Source: Paractinoplanes atraurantiacus (GTDB lineage: Bacteria > Actinomycetota > Actinomycetes > Mycobacteriales > Micromonosporaceae). From it: a DNA stretch of 64,000 nucleotides. The notes beneath the pieces are model-generated. The model saw only the letters and a list, made by a program, of their open reading frames with translations. It did no database searches and had not been told where the DNA came from. The stretch spans positions 316,261-380,260 of the forward strand of contig NZ_OBDY01000005.1 in the NCBI RefSeq assembly GCF_900215205.1. The letters run 5' to 3'. A program made the position numbers and the translations under genes. This document shows positions 16,997-26,116 of this stretch, piece after piece. Position 1 is the stretch's first letter, and every line of letters starts with the position of its first letter.

Positions 16997-17097
16997 CCGG
17001 CGCGCGCCGGCGGTGCGCGGCACGCGAGGCAGGTCGCCCGTCCCGTCCCGATTCCCCCGTACGCTTGCGCGCCGTCGGGCCAGGGCGGGCGACCTGC
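16997..17097 (+). terminator. Nested inverted repeats after the organosulfur operon
   Basis: A 14-base palindrome CCGGCGCGCGCCGG (16997-17010) starts one base after the SsuD-like stop. Farther on, GCAGGTCGCCCG (17029-17040) pairs perfectly with CGGGCGACCTGC (17086-17097) across 45 bases that can also fold. No T-run follows. The position fits an operon terminator, but a regulatory element of the next gene is possible. Confidence 0.5.
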
Positions 17098-17197
17098 ATC
17101 CCCCGTACTGGCTCCATGGTCGTGGCTGGACCTTGTATGAAGCGTGCAAGACTTGTCGCTCACCTTGCGGATATCTTGAATCCCCAGCGGAGGGCAC

Positions 17198-20041
17198 TTG
17201 ACGGCGGAGTTCGGCGTGCTCGGCGTGGTTGAGGCCCGGATCGCCGGGCAGCCGGTCGGGCTCGGGCATGCGCGCCAGCGCAGCGTGCTCGCGGCGCTGC
17301 TCGTCGAGGTCGGACGGCCGGTCACGGTGGATCAGCTGATCGACCGGGTCTGGGGTGACGATCCGCCGCAGCGGGCCGCCGCCGCGCTCTACAGCTATCT
17401 CTCGCGCCTGCGCACGGCCCTGACCGAAGCCGACATCAAAATCGAGAGACGGCCTGGTGGGTACGCCTTGACGGCCGACCCGGAAGCGGTCGATCTGCAC
17501 CGTTTTCGCCGTCTCGTGGCGCTGGCCCGGGGCGCACCGGACCGGTCGGCCGCCGAGCAGATCACGGAGGCGCTCCAGCTGTGGCGGGGTGAGCCGTTCG
17601 CCGGCCTCGACACCCCCTGGCTCTCCTCCACCCGCGAGCTGCTGCTGGGCGAGCTGTTCGCGGCCGAGCTCGACCACCACGACGTGCTTCTGCGGCTCGG
17701 CCGGCACAGTGAGCTGCTGCCGAGGCTGACCGCCGCCGTGGCCGAGCATCCGCTCGACGAGCGCCTGGCCGAGCAGTTCATGCTCGCCCTCTACCGCTGC
17801 GGGCGGCAGGCCGACGCCGACGAGCAGTACCGGCGGATCCGGCACAGCCTGGCCGAGGAGCTGGGCAGCGATCCCGGCCCGGGCCTGCGCCGGTTGCACG
17901 AGCGCATCCTGGCCGCCGATCCGACTCTCACCGCCGCCATCACGACGGTTCAGGTCGCCGCGCCCCGGTCGGTGCCGGCTCAGCTACCGGCCGATGTGCG
18001 CGCCTTCACCGGGCGGGACAGCGAACTCGCGGCGCTCGACCGTTCGCTGAGCCAGGGCGATGAGCCTCCGCTGACCGTCGTGCTGCTCTCCGGCACGGCC
18101 GGCGTGGGCAAGTCCGCCCTGGCCGTCCGGTGGGCCCACCGGGTCCGCGAGGCCTTCCCCGACGGGCAGCTCTACGTAAACCTGCGCGGCTACGACGCCG
18201 AGCAACCGGTCGCCGTCGGTGATGCTCTGTCGGGGTTTCTGACTGCTCTGGGGGTACGGGGTCAGGAGATCCCGCCCGGTGTCGAGGAACGGGCCGGCCG
18301 GTACCGCTCGGAGCTGACCGGCCGCCGCATGCTCGTGCTGCTCGACAACGCCTCCTCGGTCGAGCAGGTGCGGCCGCTGCTGCCGGGCACGGGGTCGTGT
18401 CTGGTTCTGATCACCAGCCGGGACGCGCTGCCGGGCATGGTGGCCCTCCACGGGGCCGAGCGCATCAACCTGGACCTGCTGCCGGTGGCCGACGCGGTCG
18501 GGCTGCTGCGCCGGCTGATCGGCGACCGCGTCGACCGCGAGGTCCGGGTCGCCGAGGATCTGGCCGCGGCCTGCGCCCGGCTGCCGCTGGCCCTGCGGAT
18601 CGCGGCCGAGCTGGCCGCCGCCCGCACCGACGTCTCCCTCGAGGAGCTGGTCGGCGAGCTCAGCGACCACCGCATGCGGCTCGACCTGCTCGACGCGGGT
18701 GACCCCCGGGCCGAGGTCCGGGCCGTGTTCTCGTGGTCGTACCAAAACCTGCCGGCCGACGCGGCGCGGGTGTTCCGGCTGCTCGGCCTGCATCCGGGCG
18801 AGACCGCGCACGTCGAGGCGGTGGCCGCGCTGACCGGCACCGGCGTGGGCGAAGCCCGGCGGCTGCTCGGCGTGCTAGTCCGGGCCAGCCTGGCCCAGGC
18901 CGCCCGCGGTGGCCGCTACGGCATGCACGACCTGCTGCGGGCGTACGCGGCCGAGCTCGCCGCCGAGCACGATCCTTCGATCGAGCGTGAGGCCGCGCTG
19001 ACCCGGCTGTTCGACCACTATCTGGCCGGTTCCGTGTCGGCGATGGCCACGCTGTACCCGGCCGTTCCCGGCGCCGCCGGTGACGCCGAGGCCGCCCGGG
19101 GCTGGATCGAGGCCGAGCGGCCCACCCTGGCCGCCGTCTGCACGTACGCGGCCGCCCACGGCCGGCACCGCCTCGCCATCGACCTCGCGGGCACGCTGTT
19201 CCGCTACCTCGACGCCGGCGGCCCGGTGGCCGAGGCCGTCACCGTCACCTCGTCGGCCGTGTCGGCCGCCCGGGCCCTCGGCGACCGCAGAGCACAGGCC
19301 CGGGCGCTGTCCGACCTGGGCCGGCTGCACCGCCGGCAGGGGCGTCTGAGCGAGTCGGCCGGCACGTACGGGCAGGCCCTGGCCCTGTACGCCGGACTGG
19401 ACGACCCGGCGGCCGAGGCGGTGGTGCTGCGCAACCTGGGCAGCGTCCACTGGCGGCTCGGCGACTACCGGCAGGCGGCCGATCACTACGAGCGGGCCTG
19501 GGCGCTGTACGAACGGCTGGGCGACGACGCCGGGCAGGCCGACGTGTCGGTGCGGCTCGGCCTGGTCGACGCCCGGCTCGGCGACGAGGCCCAGGCCACC
19601 AAGCGGTTCCAGGCCGCCCTCGAGCTGGCCGGCCGGACCGGCGACAAGTTCAGCGAGGCGTACGTGATCTCGCTGCTGGCCCGGCTCTCGGGCGAGCCGG
19701 CCGAGCTCGACCGGGCCGCCGCCCACCTGGAGCGGAGCCTGGCGGTGGCCCGGCGGAACGGCGACCGGACGGCCGAGGCGTACGTGCTGACCGACCTGGC
19801 GGCGGTCCACGCCCGCGGCGGACGGCACGCCGAGGCCACGGCCCACCTGCGCCGGGCCCTGGTGCTGCACCGGCGGATCGGCGACCGGGCCAGCGAGGCC
19901 GAGGCGCTCAACGACCTCGGCCAGGCCCTGCGGGCCATCGGCGAGACCGGCGAGGCCCGCGCCCAGCACGAGCAGGCGCTGATCCTGGCCCGCGAGATCG
20001 GCGACCGCTACGAGCAGGAGCGGGCCGGCGAGGGCCTGTAG
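17198..20041 (+). CDS. AfsR/SARP-type regulator with BTAD, NB-ARC and TPR domains
   Basis: The 947-residue protein begins with an OmpR-like winged HTH (QRSVLAALLVEVGRPVTVDQ) and a bacterial transcriptional activation domain (LHRFRRLVALARGAP), followed by an NB-ARC ATPase (Walker A GTAGVGKS, residues 299-306; Walker B-like LVLLDNASS) and a C-terminal array of TPR repeats (ARALSDLGRLHRRQGRLSES and many similar). The TTG start is supported by GGAGG four bases upstream. Such proteins activate secondary metabolism or stress genes in actinomycetes. It ends exactly where the convergent SLOG-like gene ends. Its target is unknown; no biosynthetic cluster is visible here. Confidence 0.92.
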   Translation: MTAEFGVLGVVEARIAGQPVGLGHARQRSVLAALLVEVGRPVTVDQLIDRVWGDDPPQRAAAALYSYLSRLRTALTEADIKIERRPGGYALTADPEAVDLHRFRRLVALARGAPDRSAAEQITEALQLWRGEPFAGLDTPWLSSTRELLLGELFAAELDHHDVLLRLGRHSELLPRLTAAVAEHPLDERLAEQFMLALYRCGRQADADEQYRRIRHSLAEELGSDPGPGLRRLHERILAADPTLTAAITTVQVAAPRSVPAQLPADVRAFTGRDSELAALDRSLSQGDEPPLTVVLLSGTAGVGKSALAVRWAHRVREAFPDGQLYVNLRGYDAEQPVAVGDALSGFLTALGVRGQEIPPGVEERAGRYRSELTGRRMLVLLDNASSVEQVRPLLPGTGSCLVLITSRDALPGMVALHGAERINLDLLPVADAVGLLRRLIGDRVDREVRVAEDLAAACARLPLALRIAAELAAARTDVSLEELVGELSDHRMRLDLLDAGDPRAEVRAVFSWSYQNLPADAARVFRLLGLHPGETAHVEAVAALTGTGVGEARRLLGVLVRASLAQAARGGRYGMHDLLRAYAAELAAEHDPSIEREAALTRLFDHYLAGSVSAMATLYPAVPGAAGDAEAARGWIEAERPTLAAVCTYAAAHGRHRLAIDLAGTLFRYLDAGGPVAEAVTVTSSAVSAARALGDRRAQARALSDLGRLHRRQGRLSESAGTYGQALALYAGLDDPAAEAVVLRNLGSVHWRLGDYRQAADHYERAWALYERLGDDAGQADVSVRLGLVDARLGDEAQATKRFQAALELAGRTGDKFSEAYVISLLARLSGEPAELDRAAAHLERSLAVARRNGDRTAEAYVLTDLAAVHARGGRHAEATAHLRRALVLHRRIGDRASEAEALNDLGQALRAIGETGEARAQHEQALILAREIGDRYEQERAGEGL

Positions 20042-20515
20042 TCAGACCCGGACCACGCCCTCGACCCACAGCACGGTTACCGGACGGCCCTGGGCCCGGG
20101 CGTACCGGACGATGTCGGCCGTGCCGCCCACCCCGCGGGCCGGGCGGCCGTCCCACACGGCGAACAGGTGGTCGCAGCGGTCGACCATGGCCTGGCCGGC
20201 GGCGAGGTAGGCCTGCTCGCTGGGCTCCGGATAGGGCATCGTGGTCACCTTGGCCGCCGCGCGGCACAGCTCGGCCAGGCGGGTCCGGCTGTCGTCGGTG
20301 ATCAGGGAGGCCGCGTATCCCTCGCACGGCAGCACCGCCTCGAGGGTGCCGCCGGCCTGAAGGACGTGGCACGCGAACAGCTGGTCGGCCCCGTCGGCCA
20401 GGCTCGACACCCCGTACGGCAGGGAGCCCTCGGGCAGCACCCGGCGCCAATGCCGCACCGCGCGCTCGGCGATGCCCGGCGGCAGAATGCGATGGCCCGT
20501 CACACCGAACCGCAA
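20042..20515 (-). CDS. SLOG-like putative nucleotide-binding protein, partner of the divergent TIR gene
   Basis: From a TTG at 20515, preceded by GGAGG with a five-base spacer, the protein (157 aa) starts MRFGVTGHRILPPG, then YGVSSLADGADQLFACHVLQ, TLEAVLPCEGYA, SEQAYLAAGQAMVDRCDHLF and GGTADIVRYARAQGRPV. This is a Rossmann-like SLOG/LOG-type pattern: an N-terminal G-V-T-G-H-R strand, a polar DRCD motif and a GGTA nucleotide-loop. An ATG at 20581 is possible but lacks a ribosome site. It is divergent, by 126 bases, from a large TIR protein. SLOG domains sense nucleotides made by TIR enzymes in conflict systems such as Thoeris, so this may be a sensor; the role is inferred. Confidence 0.7.
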   Translation of the reverse strand: MRFGVTGHRILPPGIAERAVRHWRRVLPEGSLPYGVSSLADGADQLFACHVLQAGGTLEAVLPCEGYAASLITDDSRTRLAELCRAAAKVTTMPYPEPSEQAYLAAGQAMVDRCDHLFAVWDGRPARGVGGTADIVRYARAQGRPVTVLWVEGVVRV

Positions 20516-20641
20516 ATCGGCCTCCGTCTCGCCCCCGCTGATGAACGCAGAAGAACGATACGGCCTCCCGCCTTTGCTCATGGGGCCGGTGCCAGGCAGA
20601 ATCTGTCGCCGCAGCACGTGCCGATCACCGGGGGACCCGCA

Positions 20642-23600
20642 ATGACCTTCGATGGGTTTATCTCGTACAGCCACTCCGGTGACGGACGGCTGGCTCCGGC
20701 CGTCCAGCGTGGCCTGCACCGCCTGGCCAAGCCGTGGCATCGACGGCGCGCGCTGTGGATCTTCCGGGACCAGACCGGCCTGGCCGTGACGCCGGGTCTG
20801 TGGTCGTCGATCCAGACCGCCCTCGACGGTTCCGAGCACTTCCTGCTGATGGCCTCGCCCGAGGCGGCGCAGTCGCCGTGGGTGAACAAGGAGATCGAGC
20901 ACTGGATCGCCACCAAGTCGGCCGACCGGATCCTGCCGGTGGTCACCGACGGCGAGTGGGACTGGGACGAGAAGCGCGGCGACTTCACCGAGGGCTCGAC
21001 GGCCGTGCCGCCGGCGCTGCGGGGCGTCTTCAGCGAGGAGCCGTTCTTCCTCGACCTGCGGTGGGCCCGCGGCACCGAGCACCTGAGCCTGCGGCACTCC
21101 CGTTTCCGCGACGCCATCGCCCAGCTCGCCGCCCCGATGCATGGGGTCAGCAAGGACGAGCTGGAGGGTGAGGACGTCCGGCAGCACCGGCGGGCCCGGC
21201 GGCTGCTCTCCGGGGCGGCGGTGACCCTGGTCGTGCTGGCCGTGCTGGCCTCGGTCACCGGGCTGTCGGCCGTGCGCAACGGCGAGCGGGCGCGGGCGGC
21301 GGCGGCCGAGTCGCTGCGGCAGCAGCAGCTGGCCGGCGACCAGCGCGCCCTGGCCGAGCAGTCGGCGGCCGAGGCCCGGCGCCAGCAGGACCTGGCCAAG
21401 GACCAGCAGGCCCGCGCGGCCCGGGCCGGCGCCGCGGCCGAGGCCTCCGAGCGGATGGCCCAGGAGCAGCAGGAGCTGGCCGACGAGGCCACCGCCCTGG
21501 CCGCGCGCCAGCGGCAGCTGGCCGCCCAGGCCGCGGTCCGCACCGAGCAGCAGCAGCGGCTGGCGGCCCAGGCGTCCGAGCTGGCGCGGCAGCTCCAGCA
21601 GGAGGCGCTGGGGCTCAAGGAGGAGGCGCAGCGGCAGGCGAAGATCGCGGCCGAGCAGCAGCGACTGGCCCGGCAGGCGGCCACCGAGGCCAAGGCCCAG
21701 CAGGCCAAGGCCGACCAGCAGCAGCGCGTCGCGGTCAGCCGGCGGCTGATGAACCAGGCCACCACGACGATCGTCGACGACCCGAAGACGGCCCTCATGC
21801 TGGGCGCGGCGGCCCAGAGGCTCAACCCGGACGCGGCCACCCGGCGCCAGCTGACCGGCGTCGTCACGTCGACCAGTTACGCGGGCACGCTCGGCGGGGC
21901 CGTCGCCTCGGCGTACGGACCGGATGGGGTCCTGGTGTCTCTCGGCAGCGACGGGCGGGTGGCGCTGTGGAACGTCGCCGACCCGCGCAAGCCGGCCCGA
22001 ATCGCCACGCTGCCGGAGAAGGCGAGCGGCCGAATCCTGGCCCTCGGCCCGGACGGGCGCACCCTGGCCGTGGTGAACGCGCAGGGCAAGGCCGTCCTGT
22101 GGGACGTCACCAAGCGGTCCAAGCCGGCCCGGCTGGCCACCCTGCCGACCGATCGCACGGTCACCGCCCTGGTGTTCGGCGGCGGGCTGCTGGTCACGGG
22201 TGACGCCGCGGGCGGCACGGCCGTCTGGGACCTGACCGACCGCGCGCAGCCGGCCCTGCAGTCCAAGCCCACCGATCAGGACACCTATCCGGTGCTGCAC
22301 CTCGCGCTCAGCCCGAACGGACGCCTGCTGATCGTGGACAAGGCGCGGTTCGTTCCCGTCTTCGACCTGAGCGAGCCGGCCGACCCGGCCGATCTCGACG
22401 GCTTCCTCAGCTTCGGGGCGTCGCCGATGGCGTTCAGCCCGGACGGCGCCACCCTGGCCGTCGGCCTCGACGAGGGCTCGGTGGCTCTGTGGAACATGAA
22501 GAACCGCACTCCGAAGATGGCCGTCCAGGGGGTCCCGCCGGGTCCGGGTGAGGACGACGATCCCGCGGACAGCAGCCCTCCCCCGGGCTTCCCGGACATG
22601 CCCGACGAGGACGACGACCCGTACGACACGCGGACCGGCCTGTCCGGACAGGTCACCTCGCTCGCGTACAGCGCCGACGGCAGCCTGCTGGCCGCCGGCG
22701 ACCAGAACGGCACGGCGGCCCTGTGGGACGAGTCGGCCACGCGCAGCCCCGGCGCCATCGCCACCGTGAAAGCGCACGGCCCGGTCACCGCGGTGTCACT
22801 CGCCCCGGGCGCCGGCACGCTGGTCACCGCCGACGCCTCGGGCACGGGCACCCTGTGGAAGGTGACGCCGCCCGGCGCGCCCACCTCGCTGGCCACCCTG
22901 GCCGTGCCGGGCGGGAACGCCGAGGCCACGGTGTTCGGCCCGGACGGGCGGTCGCTGGTCGCGGCCGGCTCCAACGGCACGGCCAGCACGTGGAACACCG
23001 CCAACCCGAGCCGCCCGGTCCGCGGCGCCGACCGGACCCTGCGCGACGAATCGGTCCGGGCGGTGGCCTTCGGGCCCGACCGCCGCACGGTCGCGACCGT
23101 CACCGCCAAGAGCGGGACGCTGCGGGTGGGCGCGACCACGCTGACCACCCTGCCCGATGAGGTGCGGGGAACCAACGCGATGGCGTTCAGCCCCGACGGG
23201 CGCACCCTGGCCGTGGTCGCCGACTCCACCACGATGATGCTGTGGGACGTGTCCAACCGGGCCCGCCCGGTCCTGCGGGCGCGGCTCACCGGCAGCTTCG
23301 GCACGGCCGTGGCGTTCAGCCCCGACGGGACCGCCCTGGCCACCGGCGGCGACAGCGACCCGTCGGTCACGCTGTGGAGCCTGGCCGACCGCGCCGCGCC
23401 GGCCCGGCTCGCGGCCCTGACCGGGCACAGCGACGCGGTCCAGTCGATCGCGTTCACCCCCGACGGCCACACGCTGGCCAGCGGCGGCTTCGACAAGACC
23501 ACGCTGCTGTGGGACGTCACCGACCGGGCCCGTCCGCTGCGGCTGGCCAGCCTGCCCAGCAAGGGCGGGTGGGTACGCTCGGTGGCCTTCAGCCCCAACG

Positions 23601-23932
23601 GGCGCACCCTGGCCACGGGCGAGGCCGGCTACACGACGACCCTGTGGGACACCGCCGTCCCGGCCGCGCCGATCCAGCTCGGCACGGTGCGCTCCAGCAA
23701 GGGCGCCGAGGTGCGGCAGGTGACCTTCGGCGGCGACGGGCGCACGCTGGCGGTAACCAGCCAGTCGGTCCGTGAGCCGGCGACGGTCACGCTGTGGAGC
23801 TACAGCAAGCTCAACAGCCTGCGCGCCGACCCGGCCGGGTACGCCTGCGCGATCACCGGGCGGGGCCTGACGTCGGCCGAGTGGGCCCGCTTCGTCCCCG
23901 AGCTGAAATACCGGCGCACCTGCGGCGGGTGA
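20642..23932 (+). CDS. TIR-transmembrane-coiled coil-WD40 protein
   Basis: The 1096-residue protein starts with a TIR domain (DGFISYSHSGDG; then HFLLMASPEAAQSPWVNKEI, placing the likely NADase Glu at residue 84 in the S-x-W-x-x-x-E motif). A single hydrophobic segment follows at about 187-210, then a long Gln/Ala-rich coiled coil to about 370, then about a dozen WD40 blades (FSPDGRTLAV...LWDV) forming beta-propellers to near the C-terminus. The ATG at 20642 has GGGGGA upstream; the frame is open earlier only as a shadow of the antisense gene. The design suggests a membrane-bound sensor propeller controlling a TIR effector, as in bacterial immunity and cell-death proteins. Confidence 0.88.
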   Translation: MTFDGFISYSHSGDGRLAPAVQRGLHRLAKPWHRRRALWIFRDQTGLAVTPGLWSSIQTALDGSEHFLLMASPEAAQSPWVNKEIEHWIATKSADRILPVVTDGEWDWDEKRGDFTEGSTAVPPALRGVFSEEPFFLDLRWARGTEHLSLRHSRFRDAIAQLAAPMHGVSKDELEGEDVRQHRRARRLLSGAAVTLVVLAVLASVTGLSAVRNGERARAAAAESLRQQQLAGDQRALAEQSAAEARRQQDLAKDQQARAARAGAAAEASERMAQEQQELADEATALAARQRQLAAQAAVRTEQQQRLAAQASELARQLQQEALGLKEEAQRQAKIAAEQQRLARQAATEAKAQQAKADQQQRVAVSRRLMNQATTTIVDDPKTALMLGAAAQRLNPDAATRRQLTGVVTSTSYAGTLGGAVASAYGPDGVLVSLGSDGRVALWNVADPRKPARIATLPEKASGRILALGPDGRTLAVVNAQGKAVLWDVTKRSKPARLATLPTDRTVTALVFGGGLLVTGDAAGGTAVWDLTDRAQPALQSKPTDQDTYPVLHLALSPNGRLLIVDKARFVPVFDLSEPADPADLDGFLSFGASPMAFSPDGATLAVGLDEGSVALWNMKNRTPKMAVQGVPPGPGEDDDPADSSPPPGFPDMPDEDDDPYDTRTGLSGQVTSLAYSADGSLLAAGDQNGTAALWDESATRSPGAIATVKAHGPVTAVSLAPGAGTLVTADASGTGTLWKVTPPGAPTSLATLAVPGGNAEATVFGPDGRSLVAAGSNGTASTWNTANPSRPVRGADRTLRDESVRAVAFGPDRRTVATVTAKSGTLRVGATTLTTLPDEVRGTNAMAFSPDGRTLAVVADSTTMMLWDVSNRARPVLRARLTGSFGTAVAFSPDGTALATGGDSDPSVTLWSLADRAAPARLAALTGHSDAVQSIAFTPDGHTLASGGFDKTTLLWDVTDRARPLRLASLPSKGGWVRSVAFSPNGRTLATGEAGYTTTLWDTAVPAAPIQLGTVRSSKGAEVRQVTFGGDGRTLAVTSQSVREPATVTLWSYSKLNSLRADPAGYACAITGRGLTSAEWARFVPELKYRRTCGG

Positions 23933-23995
23933 CGCGACGATTACGCCGCATCTGCGCACTGGAGTAGGCCGCCCGGGTTGAGCAGAGTACCGGTC

Positions 23996-24214
23996 ATGCC
24001 GACCACTCAGGCCGACGCGACCCGGCGGCCCCCCATGGAGTCGCTGTTGCGGGATCTCCCGGAGCCCCACCGGGAGATCCTCGTCGCGACGTACTTCCGC
24101 CGCCGCACGCCCCAGGAGGCGGCGAAGGCTCTGGGTCTGCCTCAGGCCGAGGTCAGGGCCAGGTTGTACGAGGCCATGCGCACCCTGTCGGCGGTGGTCT
24201 CCCGGGCTCAGTAA
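23996..24214 (+). CDS. Orphan sigma-70 region 4-like small protein
   Basis: The 72-residue protein (PTTQADATRRPPMESLLRDL, then PEPHREILVATYFRRRTPQE, AAKALGLPQAEVRARLYEAM) is a lone sigma-factor region 4 HTH with no region 2. A TTG at 23978 is an alternative start. It may be a DNA-binding accessory or a remnant of an ECF sigma factor. It follows the TIR gene by 63 bases and overlaps the end of the convergent membrane-protein gene by seven bases. Confidence 0.6.
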   Translation: MPTTQADATRRPPMESLLRDLPEPHREILVATYFRRRTPQEAAKALGLPQAEVRARLYEAMRTLSAVVSRAQ

Positions 24215-24516
24215 CCGCCCGAGGGGTCGAACCCCAGACCGTGCACGACGCCCGACAAAACGATGGCGGCGCCCATGGCGACGCCGATCAGCACGGCACC
24301 GACGATCACCATGATCAGCACGGCCTTGCTCATCCCGCCGAGCCCCTCGGCCAGCACCTGGCCGACGGTGGGCTTGGGCCAGGTGAGGGGCGGATAGACG
24401 TGGGCCTCGACCTTCTCCGGCTCCGGCGCTGTGGTTTTCTCCGGCTCGACCGGGGTGACGATGACGCCGGTTGTGCGCTGCGGCCGTTCGGTCGCCTTGG
24501 TCCCTTGCAGCAACAT
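24208..24516 (-). CDS. Single-pass membrane protein of unknown function
   Basis: The ATG at 24516 has AAAGGAG seven bases upstream, which decides the start over an open frame to 24573. The 102-residue protein has a Pro/Glu/Lys-rich soluble part (VEPEKTTAPEPEKVEAHVYP) and one C-terminal hydrophobic helix (AVLIMVIVGAVLIGVAMGAA). I recognise no family. It is convergent with the sigma region 4-like gene. Confidence 0.65.
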   Translation of the reverse strand: MLLQGTKATERPQRTTGVIVTPVEPEKTTAPEPEKVEAHVYPPLTWPKPTVGQVLAEGLGGMSKAVLIMVIVGAVLIGVAMGAAIVLSGVVHGLGFDPSGGY

Positions 24517-24694
24517 GATCCGACTCCTTTGCCTCTTAGCCGAAGCATGATCCTCGGAGAACCCGCCGGTCACGGTCGATCGGCTAGTCTTTTTGCCCGA
24601 ATTACGGTCATGTCCGGATTATGGCGAAGCTGATATGACCCTCCCGGCGAGCCCCGATCCTTATGCTGATCGGCATCGATGCGAGGGAGTGTCC

Positions 24695-25801
24695 ATGCTG
24701 AGAACGGCGCGCGCGGTGACGGCCCTGCTGGCCCTGGGAATCACGCTGCTCTGGGCCCCGGCCGCGATGTCGGCCACCACCCTGACCGTCGCCCAGGCGA
24801 TCAGCGGCCAGAGCGGCACCGGAACGGTCCGGGGCTACGTGGTCGGCGAGCCGACGGCCACCTCGACCGTACGGACGAGCGGTTTCACCGGCGACACCGC
24901 GCTCGCCCTGGCCGACAGCAGCACCGAGACGAACACCGCCAACATGCTGTACGTCCAGATCACCACCTCGTACCGCAGCGCCTTCGGACTGCGGACCAAC
25001 CCCGGGCTGATGCGGACCGCGATCACCGTGACCGGGACGTTGACCGCCTACTTCTCCCACCCGGGACTGAAGTCGCCAACCGCGATGAGCAAGGGGACGA
25101 CCACTCCCCCTGCGGATGACTACTACGCGGCCGCCGCCGGCAAGTCGGGCGCCGCGTTGAAAAGCTCCCTGCACACGATCATCTCGAACGGGATGACCAA
25201 GCTGTCGTACGACGCGGTGTGGAACGCCCTGAAGGTCACCGACCAGGACCCGGCGAACGCGGCCAACGTGATCCTGCTCTACTCCGGCGCCAGCCGGGCC
25301 AAGACCCTCAACGGCGGCAACGCCGGCAACTGGAACCGCGAACACGTCTGGGCCAAGTCACACGGCGACTTCGGCACCGCCACCGGCCCCGGCACCGACC
25401 TGCACCACCTGCGCCCCGAGGACGTCGCGGTCAACGCCCTGCGCGACAACAAAGACTTCGACACCGGCGGCAGCGCCGCCACCGGAGCCCCCGGCAACTA
25501 CACCGACGCCGACTCGTGGGAGCCCCGCAACGCCGTCAAGGGCGACGTGGCCCGCATGATCTTCTACATGGCCGTCCGCTACGAGGGCGACGACGCGTGG
25601 CCCGACCTCGAGGTCGACAACGCCACCACCGGCGGCAGCGCCCCACGCCTGGGCAAGCTCTCGGCCCTGCTCCAGTGGAACACCCAGGACCCGCCGGACG
25701 CCGCCGAGCGCAACCGCAACCAGATCATCTACACCTCGTACCAACACAACCGAAACCCGTTCATCGACCACCCCGAGTGGGCCGCCTCGATCTTCGGGTG
25801 A
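24695..25801 (+). CDS. Secreted endonuclease I-family nuclease
   Basis: The ATG at 24695 follows GAGGGAG and opens a 368-residue protein with a Sec signal peptide (LLALGITLLWAPAAMSA). An N-terminal OB-like domain (TLTVAQAISGQSGTGTVRGY) precedes the endonuclease I domain with the beta-beta-alpha-metal motif NREHVWAKSHGDFG (His217 likely catalytic), DLHHLRPED and NRNQIIYTSYQHNRNPFIDH. It should degrade extracellular DNA or RNA for nutrition or biofilm release. It stands alone on this strand. Confidence 0.9.
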   Translation: MLRTARAVTALLALGITLLWAPAAMSATTLTVAQAISGQSGTGTVRGYVVGEPTATSTVRTSGFTGDTALALADSSTETNTANMLYVQITTSYRSAFGLRTNPGLMRTAITVTGTLTAYFSHPGLKSPTAMSKGTTTPPADDYYAAAAGKSGAALKSSLHTIISNGMTKLSYDAVWNALKVTDQDPANAANVILLYSGASRAKTLNGGNAGNWNREHVWAKSHGDFGTATGPGTDLHHLRPEDVAVNALRDNKDFDTGGSAATGAPGNYTDADSWEPRNAVKGDVARMIFYMAVRYEGDDAWPDLEVDNATTGGSAPRLGKLSALLQWNTQDPPDAAERNRNQIIYTSYQHNRNPFIDHPEWAASIFG

Positions 25802-25859
25802 AGGTGGCGTGAGCCACGGTGATCAGGCTTCGGACGGTGTCGTTCGTATGATGGCGGGC

Positions 25860-26111
25860 ATGACTGATCAAGCGACACCCGAGCAGCTGCGGCAGGAACT
25901 CAAGGACATCGATGCCGAGCTGGCCGAGCTTCGGCGGGTTGTGGGGGACGCGCAGGGGCGCCGGGGTGAGGACGGCGACACCTCCGAGGGGTTCCAGGAG
26001 CCGGAGGACATCGCCACCGAGCTGACCGGGATCAACGAGACCGAGGCCGTCATCGACGTGCTGGTGCAGCGCCGCGAGCGGGTCGAGGCCCAGCTCAAGA
26101 ACCTGAGCTGA
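25860..26111 (+). CDS. Small coiled-coil protein of unknown function
   Basis: The 83-residue protein (MTDQATPEQLRQELKDIDAE, LAELRRVVGDAQGRRGEDGD, RRERVEAQLKNLS) is strongly charged and predicted coiled coil, with normal coding composition. The ATG at 25860 is the natural N-terminus; the frame extends to 25809. No family is recognised. It ends five bases from the end of the convergent MerR-type gene. Confidence 0.6.
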   Translation: MTDQATPEQLRQELKDIDAELAELRRVVGDAQGRRGEDGDTSEGFQEPEDIATELTGINETEAVIDVLVQRRERVEAQLKNLS

Positions 26112-26116
26112 GCCTC

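Noticed and set aside
20042..22777. 911-codon minus-strand reading ending at the SLOG-like gene
   Set aside because: Only the last ~160 codons look natural; the rest is antisense to the TIR coiled-coil and WD40 region.
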